Source of the DNA: Nephromyces sp. MM_2019
Lineage: Eukaryota > Apicomplexa > Aconoidasida > Nephromycida
Length of the DNA stretch: 64,000 bases
Reading direction: 5' to 3'
Assembly: GCA_015657535.1 (NCBI GenBank)
Contig: JADHZB010002086.1
Coordinates: forward strand, 85,199 to 149,198
The position numbers and the translations under genes are program-made. Shown here one piece after another: positions 49,335-59,300 of this stretch. A model generated the notes under the pieces. It ran no database searches. It worked only from the letters and a program-made list of their open reading frames with translations, and was not told where the DNA came from. Each line of letters opens with the position of its first letter. Position 1 is the first letter of the stretch.

Positions 49335-51731
49335 CTAAAAAAGAAAGCTTCAGAAGGAGAAGAGAGTTTTAAGAACAATTTCATGTTTCATCATAAAAAA
49401 CTACAAGTAATCTCACTTCTGCCACCTTAAATCTTTTATTCCAATTTTGCTTTTCAAGTCCAAAAATATACACACCAAAGAGAAAAACAAGCTAATTAAG
49501 CAAAAAAACAACAAAATGTGCTAAATTTAACAAAAATTAAAAAAACACTTTGAATCTTTGAGTTGAATCTTCAAAGCCTAAATTTGCTGCAGAATAGCGA
49601 ATTTCCTCCTCTTAATTTCATGCGAGATTCCCTAAAAAACTGCGCAATTAGCCTTTAAAATCAAATTTTAAGTTCGTGATTTTTAAGAAAACAACTGAAT
49701 CTCCTTGATATGCAGGTAGTAGATATTTCTTCTAGAAACTATTCAAGCACACTCCAAGCCAGTAAAATGCGAGTTAAAATAAATTTAAGCTCTTATTAGA
49801 CAAGAAATCTCAATACTGCTTCGTATGGCCTATTGAAGCCATTTAAAAAAAAGTGGCGTTCCTAAAATTTTGACTGGCTCAATCAATATGCTTTTTTTCC
49901 CTAATTCTATTGCTAAAACCTGAAAAAGCTCATAATTTGCTATTTAAAATAAACTCTAAAAAAAAAGATAAAGCATTGTAAACAAGAAAATTTCACCATA
50001 GTTGAGATGGTTTTACTCTGCTTGAAAAAGAGATTTAAGCTATCCTAAAAGTAGAAAAAAGTAAGCGAAAAATTATTTTTGATTTAGTGAAAGAGTGCTA
50101 TTTTCATTGAAGTCTTAGTTAAATACAAAGAATTTCATGTTTACGCTTTTAAAGCAGCTCATACTAAAGCATTAGAATTGCGAATCCCTCACATACACTA
50201 AAGTAGTGTTGAGTAAAGTTATAAAGTCTATTACTAAAAGAGGCTGCGTTTTCTCTATTTAGTTATATACATGTGGATTTGTGTGCTTCAGCGAGGCAAA
50301 GCATATCAAAACACGCACACAGACATGTCTACACACACACACACGCCTAATAAAAACGAAAAAAAATTAAAAGTAATCAAATATAATATGAAAAAGCTTT
50401 CAAAATTAAAAAGAAACTTCAAAACATTATTTCTTCTTGTCAGAAACAGCTTAAGAAGTCATGAATCTCAGATAACAAGGTGGCTTTCAAGGTTACTGAT
50501 GATGTTTTTAAAAATCCTTCAACTTTGCTGGCTCGAGGAAATTTTCTACACGTCTAAAATACTAAATTTAAAGCACTAGGAAAACTTTGATGATAAAACT
50601 CCTAAAAAGCATTAAAAGCAAAAAATCACCACTAAGCACGCATCAAACTTGTATAGAAAATGGTTTTAGTGCAGGAAAGAGCTTTTAATAACGAAAATCT
50701 ATGAAGCAGCACAAGGGTAGCTCTATGAAGCATCAAGAGTTAAGACTATGAGGCTTCAAAACTTAAAGCGCTATTAAAGTGACTAAACGTAAAATTTAAC
50801 GATAAAACCTTCTAAAAACCATTTTATCGGCCGAAAAAAGACTTTGCTAACGGCATCACTACTCCACATAATCTTGCTTCATCTTCCTCTTCATATCTCA
50901 AAAGCATATATATACCACTAAAAACACTAGGTCCATTCTCGATTAAGCGCTTTCTCAAAAAAAAGTCAATAGTAGAAAAATGTTACATTCAGAGTGCTAA
51001 AAAGTGTTTATATAATTTCCTCGAATTTATTTTTCGAAAAGCTGCAAAGACGATGTATAAGTAGTCACTAGCACTCGGTTGGAATAAAAACTTTTAAAAT
51101 TGTCGAAAAAGAAGTCAATACTCATACAAATAAAAGAATTACAGCAGTTTATCAATGAAACAATAAAGAATCCTGGAAAGCCCAATTCTTTTTTTCTAAA
51201 AAAACTCTGCAAAAAAAAGCTTGCGCTAAAGCTTGTACAGCAGTATTTGGACTGATGGAAGTTTATCCGACCGTCGCATAGCATAACCTCCAAATTGCTT
51301 GCAAAACCTTCAAATCACCTCCAAAACTATCAACTCTTTTCGGCTAATAACAATCGAGACTTCATACTTAGTGAAGGGCAAAAACAAAAATTCAAACCAA
51401 AGAGCTGAATACTTCAGTGTACCCACGTTCCCTACTATTTCAAAGTAATAATCTGAGGCGAAATACAAGAATTTGGTACTGTTTCCGCCACTTTTTTTTT
51501 CTCATCATCATTCGTTCCTCACATATTTGAAATTCTGAAATATTTCCAGCAACATTTTCACTTTGGATAATCAAAAGGCCTGCTGCTGCTCATCGCATAT
51601 TTTGCGGGTTAGCAATCAAATGCAATGTATTATACATGAATAAACAGTTTCTTAGAAAAAAACCCAATAGTTCTCCAGGGCAAAGAGTTTTACTGACGTT
51701 GTTTTTACCGGAGGAAATCATTCACAAAAAA
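49335..51731. other. Region with unresolved exon-like fragments (probably 5' part of the 47.8-49.3 kb gene)
   Basis: The + strand is A-rich, fitting minus-strand transcription. Minus-strand fragments that look coding are QFGGYAMRRSDKLPSVQILL (about 51298-51238) and a terminal-looking frame near 51100 reading SASDYLYIVFAAFRK. I could not join them with consistent splice phases. A + strand frame at 50271-50579 starts with ATG but lies in CA-repeat and A-rich DNA and is probably chance. Confidence 0.35.
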
Positions 51732-52960
51732 CTAGCTTCTTATTAGGTATTCACGGTTGCGATGTGTTTTCGCTTGGAGTAGTTTTAAGCCTTGTATCAC
51801 AAAGGGGTGGGTTATCGTCATTAATAAGGCGAGTTCTTTCTCTTTTTTTTTGCTTTGTCTACGGTAAGAAAATATTTGCAGTATATTCAAAAAACAGCGA
51901 GGAAATTTTATGCGAGGTAGCATAGCGGCAAAGCTACTGCTGTTTGTGACACATACGCGAGGAGGAAGTGGTTTCTCGTAGGTTTTATGCCTGTGAAATC
52001 AAATAAAAAGTCTACATATAATATTGCAATCAAATCTATGCGCACTTCTGAAAAATTGGAGTGTACGTACACTCCAATGATACGAGTAACACCAATAATA
52101 ATTTGAAGTATATTTTTAGAATGATACCTGTGTTTCTGTATAGTATTGCTCAGTCCAAGCTCTAAATCTTTATCAAATACATGGATTGGCGCTAGCCAAA
52201 ATTGAAGGGGACAAAAGGCGTCACAGATGTGCTGTGAAAAACAAAAATAGCCCTCACGCATGATGGCATTAAAAGAAGCGTAGAATCTCTCGGGCCGAAA
52301 GCCCTCAAGGGGGAGTTTACAGAGTGAAATTCCGCTCAATCGGGTAAACTGCTAAAATCTGTAGAGCTATCTCTGAAAAACCTTCAGTCAACGTTTACAC
52401 CATACCTATACTGGATGAAAAACTAGCTAAACTATAGAGTAAAACTTTTAATCCTTTCACTATTTGCCTACATGGGACTTTTTTGCAGGTAAAAAAAATT
52501 TATATTATTGTTGTGTGTTCGTGTGCATCATTTGCAATCGGTACTCTTGTTTACTGGTGTGTTACCCGCAATTTTTTCTATGCAGTAGCCATCAATCTAT
52601 AAACTAAGATTTTCAAGCAGATTTTTTTTTCTAGGATAGAAATTGCCTAGAATGAGTACCAAAGGGGTATGCTAGAGTGATGTGATACTATATACTAGTA
52701 ATCAGTCATTTTGAGTTATGGATGGGAAAATAGATTGTCATACTCTATCAAACTTGAGGTGTTTTAGAGAAGCTACAGCCACTTATTGGGATATAGTTGG
52801 AAAGCTAGCTTACTACACTCAGTTACTATATGATACTGAAAGAAATTAGCTTACTGCACTCCAAGCTTTCAGATTTCTCCGGGCAACTACACTCTAAAAT
52901 TGCATCAAAATGACTTGTGGTAGCAGAGTCATCGCCATCTTCTCGCATCGAAGGGCTCAT
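51732..52960 (-). CDS. Unrecognised split gene, start and end exons resolved
   Basis: The first exon 52960-52855 starts at ATG (MSPSMREDGDDSATTSHFDA), ends in phase 1 and has a GTAAGC donor. Exon 52348-52128 (acceptor TTTTAGCAG, donor GTATCA) encodes a well-composed segment including FRPERFYASFNAIMREGYF and FWLAPIHVFDKDLELGLSN. It joins in phase (2) to 51990-51732 (acceptor TTTCACAG), which is Lys/Arg-rich and ends NREYLIRS and a TAG stop. The first exon's phase does not fit the second directly, so at least one small exon between 52.35 and 52.85 kb is missing. The known parts encode about 195 residues. No domain was recognised, and the C-terminal half is strongly basic. Confidence 0.5.
52055..52078. 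repeat. 24-bp perfect palindrome
   Basis: The sequence reads the same on both strands around a GTACGTAC centre (half-site ATTGGAGTGTAC). It lies in the intron between exons 52348-52128 and 51990-51732 of the minus-strand gene. Confidence 0.9.
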
Positions 52961-53967
52961 TGTGCCAAAGGCTTGAGGGATTCAAAGTATATAGTTTTTG
53001 TACGAGAGAAAGAATTAGGTCTTCCTCAGTGTAGTGATTAGCATATATTTACCCGAAGAACTAGTGCTATTGCATTTCCCTGCAGCCATTACGAAAGCCT
53101 AGTGTGCGCGTGTGTGTGTGCCGGTTCTTAACTGTAGAGCAAGGGTTTTTGGTATTATTAAACATCCAATAGGCATTTTCATTAGCTGAAAAAAACATCA
53201 AAATCATGCAAATCACAAAAAACTATCCAACACACTGAAAAACGGGTTAAAGGAGTATACTACAAACTCAGTTTAAAATGGTATCGAAAAGTGTGTGCAA
53301 AATGGATTTTTTTCAAGCACTCTGAGTATCTTATTTTCTATTAACTTTAATGCTTTAAGACAAGAATGAAATAGTAAACATCTTTTTAGGCAGCAAGTTC
53401 GATGGTATTTCTTAACTTAAAAAATTGTGAAAGCTTGTAGGTGCTAGCCTTCAATGGAGCTTAAAGAAATTGGAAGGTGCACGTACACCCACGGTAAAGC
53501 GCAAAGATGATGTGATTGCTGAAAAGGGTGGGAATAGTAAAGATTACATGCTTGCTAGAAGGTAGAAACAGTGGAGATGATGTGATTGCTAGAAGCTAGA
53601 AATAGTGGAGATACTACATAAACCCTGAAAAACCCAGAAACAGTAGAGATACTATATAAACTCTCAAAACCTAGATATACATCCGTTAACTTACGCTTTC
53701 ATGAAAGCTATAGCTCATCCATGAGAAGCAGGGGAAATTTCAGAGACTATTTCATATAAATATTCTCTAAGATATAGTTACTACATGCTAAATTTCCATC
53801 AATAAACACCTATTCCAAAGCCGATATTTTTGTATCAATTTATAATCTGCTGCACACACAGGCGTTTGAAAGTAGAACTTTAGGCATGAACTCCAGTCTC
53901 TTTCCTTCTCAAACTTGCTGCTAGTAAAGTTCCGCAAGCATTATTTTGAGCTTCACTGCTAATTTTA
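52961..53967. other. Intergenic region between divergent genes
   Basis: It separates the minus-strand start at 52960 from the + strand exon-like pieces after 53968, so it should contain both promoters. Small local duplications occur: GATGTGATTGCT appears twice near 53.51-53.59 kb, and TACTA(C/T)ATAAAC twice near 53.62-53.65 kb. No exon was found. Confidence 0.4.
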
Positions 53968-54159
53968 ATGTATAATTTGCAAAATTTTTGCCTTATCTTC
54001 CATGGAAATCTGCAATGGCAAAACTTTGTAATTTTTTGTTTTTTTACTAGGCGTACACTCAAAGCTGCTAGCGTCATTCAAAGTGCATATTTTTCCAGAT
54101 TTTGCGATAAAACTCTTGTCGGTGTGCGTTGTTTTTGTTGGGAAAAATTACTTGAGTAA
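53968..54159 (+). CDS. Exon-like piece with an IQ-like motif (unassigned + gene)
   Basis: After an acceptor TTTTTTTACTAG (to 54050) the frame reads RTLKAASVIQSAYFSRFCDK, which resembles a calmodulin-binding IQ motif (A..VIQ.AY...). The frame is open back to an ATG at 53968 and closes at a TGA/TAA-type stop at 54159, so the exon may end earlier at a GT. Only one motif copy is seen and its last basic residues are weak. With the exon-like pieces at 54977 and 56019 it may form one + strand gene upstream of AP-3 delta. Confidence 0.3.
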   Translation: MYNLQNFCLIFHGNLQWQNFVIFCFFTRRTLKAASVIQSAYFSRFCDKTLVGVRCFCWEKLLE

Positions 54160-54964
54160 ATTGGTTGATCAGCTACCTGCGCTGAAATGTTGGTTTTTAT
54201 TTCTGCCTCTTCGGGGACTAGTGAAAATCAGGAAAAAAAACTCGCTGTCAAGCAGCTTCATCATGAATATACCACTATCTTGAAACATGCTGTTGCTTCA
54301 TATTCTTGTGGAGATATATCTCTGTCTCTTGTCAAAAAAAAGCCTTGAGGAAATTTTTTTTTGGATAGTTGCTTTGCCTTTAGACCTCTTTTTCAGCATT
54401 GATAAAGGCGACTTTTCTCTCAATTTCTGTCATTTGCTTTTTTCCGTTTTCCCTATTGATGATTAACTTAGTCGCTTGAAAAAGCTCAATGAAGAACCTT
54501 CGATTTATGGAAAGTTTTGCGATCTAGATATGATCTCGTCGTGTAAATGAGGTGAATTTTATGAAGAGAAGATGGCGTTGTACCTAGTTTACTCTATAGA
54601 ATACTGGTACCACACGTCTATATGCTGAATTGACAGCGCTCTCTCTGGTATTCCTTGAAAATGATAAAAAGTTTATGAATATCTGCATATATTGCATTTC
54701 TTTAAAAAACACGCATAGAGGTTATCTTTTAAGATACTTCGTATTTTTTTTAACACACACACACCTCATTGCTCACATTCCTCACATTTCTCCAGCACAC
54801 ACAGACACACCAGAATTGCGTTCCACACTGACGACCTCGCTGCTTCCTTCACTAAAAAAGCTATGAAGCTCATATTACCCCTCAAGCGCATTGAATGGCG
54901 AGCTTTTTGAAGATTTTCCCGCTTTTTTTTTGCTTTTCGCGAAGCGTTTTGATTTGATTATGGT

Positions 54965-55146
54965 AGAGAGGGGCATTTGACGAATGCACTCGCAAAAGAG
55001 AGCACTTTGCTCGTTAATTTGGTAGATCTTCAAAAGCCGAGAAAATCCCCTCTTTTCCCTCTTCTTGTACGTATTACTTCCTGTTCAGCGTCTTACAATC
55101 CCCCACCTTCCAGCATGCGAGACAACTTCCCTCTTCATAAATTAAA
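54965..55146 (+). CDS. Exon-like piece of the unassigned + gene
   Basis: An open frame containing LTNALAKESTLLVNLVDLQK, then a Pro/Ser stretch and DNFPLHKLK, ends at an AAG|GTTTAT donor. The composition is clearly protein-like. The acceptor lies near 54965 (ATGGTAG) but its exact position is uncertain. No domain was recognised. It does not join in phase directly to the piece at 56019. Confidence 0.35.
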
Positions 55147-56018
55147 GGTTTATGCGTCGAAGCAAAACAGCATTTACTACAGGAGGGCGCCGTAAGAATG
55201 TTCCATCCTTTTATCTGTTCCAAAGGGAAATTTCCCCCCTTTTGAGGACGAGGAAATCGGTATACGTACACCAATGAGTGAAACTTTTAAACCTTTTTTT
55301 TCGCTAATGTTCATCAGTTTTTTCTTTCGAGCAACACAGGTCACACACATCGTGTGACGCTGTTGCTAACACACTCGTATAGTCAACCCTCATCGATCAA
55401 TAGGACTTTTGAATTTTACCAAAAAATGTCGTATACTAATCTTCAAGAATCCTCCCTCCTGTTTGGCGTAATTTTGCGTATAAATGTATTAAATTGCTTC
55501 TTTTGAAAGAGCATAATCGTCTTATCAAGCAGATTGTTCCTCTTTGAGAATACTCATTTCGGCAAATTTACTCTTTAAAAAAGCGGTTTTCTACGGTGTC
55601 CAGTTGTTAGGCTAAGTCATCCCGTCTTCACCTTTATTTCATTGCTCTTGCTTTACGCCCACACTGCCTTGATTTGCTGAGATTGATTTGTGGATTTTTA
55701 TGAGATTCGTGTGGATGAACTCGGAATTCTGCAATTTTTTTTTATTCTCACTTCCTTCCTGCCTCAATCACTGAGCTCATCTTCTAACGAGAATTCTAGC
55801 GGCAGCTAATCTGCAAATGGGAGGGATTTAAATGATGAATTTGAAGTTGAGCATCATTGAGCATCTTGGATCCAGTAACCTTTCCCTGCTGATATCAAGC
55901 TATACAATGATAACACACACACACACATAAATAGATGTAAGATATATAGTGCATTAAAACTCCTATTGAACTGCTTTATCCCTCGCGTTGAACACGAAAT
56001 TTATACAATGATTTTCAG

Positions 56019-56275
56019 GGGAAATAGCCTGTTTGATGGTATTAGTGAAGCTGCGAGCTTCTATCTGCATCAAGTCTAAGGATGGCTACTTGGGGTTTGA
56101 TATTTTAGCAGCGTTTGAAGGTATATCCTACCAAGAGAGAGACGGCCCCAAACTCTCTCTTCTAATAGTTTCCACCTGCATCACTGCAAGGACTGCCCCA
56201 CACAATCTCCACATTTTAACCTTCTTTTATAGCTCTAACCCAGAAAAGCTTCTAACTGCTACATCTTCATCTTAG
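56019..56275 (+). CDS. Terminal exon-like piece just upstream of AP-3 delta
   Basis: An acceptor ATTTTCAG is followed by a frame of 85 codons (CLMVLVKLRASICIKSKDGY and onward) to a TAG at 56273-56275. It looks helical, somewhat like an armadillo/HEAT-type segment, but no family is assigned. Only 60 bp separate its stop from the AP-3 delta ATG. An internal GTATAT donor after LAAFE would instead splice in phase into the acceptor at 56310-56312, making it a 5' exon of AP-3 delta. The sequence alone does not decide. Confidence 0.35.
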
Positions 56276-56335
56276 CTAGCCTCTTCCCCAAATTACTCCT
56301 TTTTTTTGCCAGAAAACATCACATTTTTCGAGAAA

Positions 56336-59300
56336 ATGGCTTCCCTGCTTGGAACTCCTCTCGCAATCTTCCAGCCAAACTTGGCTTCCTTCATCGAACT
56401 CCTCAAAGTTGAGAGCTTTCCGCTCACTCCGTCTTTTCTTAAGAACCCAAAGTTTATACAGGCGATGAAGAAGATAAAGGAAGAATTGGAATCTTCACAT
56501 GATGCTACTCTGAATCTCTCTCTCCAGAAACTCTGTTTTCTTCAAGTTTTTGGGTTCAATATCGAGTGGGCTTCCATCCACATCATAAAGGCTATGGCAC
56601 TACCCGGTGTAGCACACAGAATAACTGCATACAATCTGTGTGCGTCAACGTTTAGGGAGGATAATCCTCTCACAGTATTGACTTCTAACCTCTTCAGGAA
56701 GGCTCTACTTGCTGCTTATAATGCCGGTGAGAGTGCTGAGAGAAAGACGGCAGACTACGATTTCGTTGGGACGTCGATTGCCTTGTCTTCACTTGCCTGT
56801 GTTGCGACGCCTGCGTTATCATGCGAATTACATGATGATGTGTGCAAATGCCTGGTTTCTTCATCTCCTATACTAAGGAAAAAGGGGATTGTATGTCTGT
56901 TTAAGTTGCTAGTAGCCTCCCCTTCTCTGCTGAAATCGAGTTTTTGGAGGTTAAAGAATAGTTTGAGCGATGAAGATACTTCGGTGGTAAGTTGTGTTTT
57001 TGAGGGAGTGGGGCGTATTTTGTGTGTGTATGGCTGGGTGTGGGTGTGTGTGAGTTGGTGTGGGCTAGTGGGTATGTGCGTGAGTTGGTGTGGGTGTGTG
57101 TCGGTGCGTATATGTCGGTGTGCATGTGTTGGTGTGTGTGGGTGGGTGTGGGTGTGTGTGGGTGTTTGTCTGTAATTTGGTCTGTGTGTATCTTTTGGTC
57201 CGTGTGTGAGTGGGTTTGTGTCTGTAATTTGATCTGTGTATGAGTTAGTCCGTGTGTGAGTGTGTGTGTGTGTGAGAGTTGTGCGATGAGAGTTTGCTGA
57301 GCTGCTTTTTTGCTTTTGAAATCCTCCTGAAAGTTTGGTTTTAATGGGGATGTTTTGTGTCTAAACTGGTGTTGACGAGGGTGGTAGGGGGGGGGGAACG
57401 TTTGAGCAGAAATTGCAGCTCTGCGGATTAGTTTTGGGGGGGAAATGCTCTTGGAGCTAGCTCATGTAATAGTGTGTCAGCTTAATGATCTATAGATATG
57501 TGCGAAGCTGCGTCTTTGTTTGTGTGCGTATTCTTTGATAGCCAACAGGGATTGGTAGGTGTTTAGGATTTAGTTCAGGGGGGTATCAGGCTGCCATGTG
57601 GGTGTTAAATTTTTGTTTCCTTGAAGATTTTGGCTTAACTCTGCAGTTAGCGATTAAATGGTGTGCCGTTCGCATCATGTGGGAGTAGTTGCGAGGCAAA
57701 TTTCTTCTCATTATATGTTTTTATTTTAAAGAATCAGCTAGAATCCCTAGTTTGAAGCTAGCATCACCTGATGTGTGCGAATAAGATTTTGTCTACGTTT
57801 TAAAGATCTTCACTTTGATGAGTGTTGGCTCTAATCTCTCAATATGATGTTAAATAGCGTATAATTTTGGGAAAAAGTGAGAAAATGGCTGCAGAAATCT
57901 GTTCTTTTAAGAAAAAATCCATCTAGTAGCGTATTTTATGGGTTTCTATTCTGTTTTTATCTTTTGATGTTTTGGATTATATCCTGTAGCCTTTTATGGT
58001 GATGATGAAGAGGGAGAAGTGAGATTTTTGATGCTTTTTTAGGTGTATTTGGTGAGTTTTTCTTTCCTTTTTTCTTGTAAAAATGATGAAGAGGAAGAAA
58101 GGAGTTTTTCCATCCTTTTTTGAGGGTTTCTGCAGATGTGTCTGCGATTGTTTTGGCATTTTAGTTTCATCTTTTTAAATGTAACGATTTTACCATTTCT
58201 GTCCTTCAATGTGATGATGCACAACAAAAGAAAATCCGCTGCGTTTCGCTGCGATTTCTGCGTTTTTATACGAATTTCATCCCCCCTTTGGGATGCTCTG
58301 TGAATGTGAATCATCAGCTAGCTGCTTCGTCTAACTTAGCTTTGCTTCATACAAGCTAGGTACGCTATATTTACCAGTATGTGTGTAATCGTCTCATTTT
58401 CTCTGTAGTTGTATTCAATTGTGGCTCCTCTCAAAAAGTTTGTTTTGATACTGCAACTACGGTTTTAAGCGAGGCTTTTCCGGCTGCTATTGATCTTACT
58501 TATGGCATATACACACACACCCCCCCACCACCCCGCTATACACAGGTTGCAGCTGCAGTTACCTCCCTCCTCGAGCTCACTAAGCTCAACCCAAAGATGT
58601 ATTTAGGGCTAGCCCCTCAGCTCTACCACCTCCTCACACACTCTTCTTGCAACTGGACGACGTTGAAGCTCCTCAGAATCTTCAGGCTGCTGCTTCCTCA
58701 CGAGAGTAGACTAGCAGATAAGCTTATTCCAGTCATTAGAAACTTTCTCGAACATGAAAAGGCAACCTCTGTAATCTATGAGTGTGTTTCGCTAGTTTTA
58801 AAGTGTAAAATGGGGGTTCCTCCTCCTCCTCCTCAAGGAGGAGAAAATTTCTCAGAAAAACAGCTCAATTCGCAGTTTTTAGCGATTTCTTCAAGTGATG
58901 CTAGCGGATTGAGAGCAAAAGCCTTCATGTATATGAAGGAATTCATTGATTCTGATGATGCGAATCTGAAGTTTCTGGGGTTGGATTTGCTATGTCATGT
59001 GTTTGGCGAGGAGGGCAGTGGAGAGATGTGTAGAAAGAGGTATCCTAAGATGATTGATGAATTTGGAGAGAAGGTGAAGTTTGGAGGGGCTTTTGGGGAG
59101 TGTCTTGGTATTTTTGTGTTTTTTTGTGTGTGTGTGTTGTTGTATGTTGACTGTGTGGTTGATTTTGGGGTGGTGCCGGTTTGGAGTAGATGGATTGGTG
59201 TGGGTGTTAAGTTTTCTGTTTTCATTTTTAATTCTGGGGATTCAAGCTAGGTTGTTAGGTGTATGTATGTGTGTGGCTTTGTGTTGAACATTGAACGAAA

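Noticed and set aside
50271..50579. 102-codon + strand ATG frame
   Set aside because: Lies in A-rich DNA with a CA tract, opposite the apparent transcription direction, with no recognisable content.
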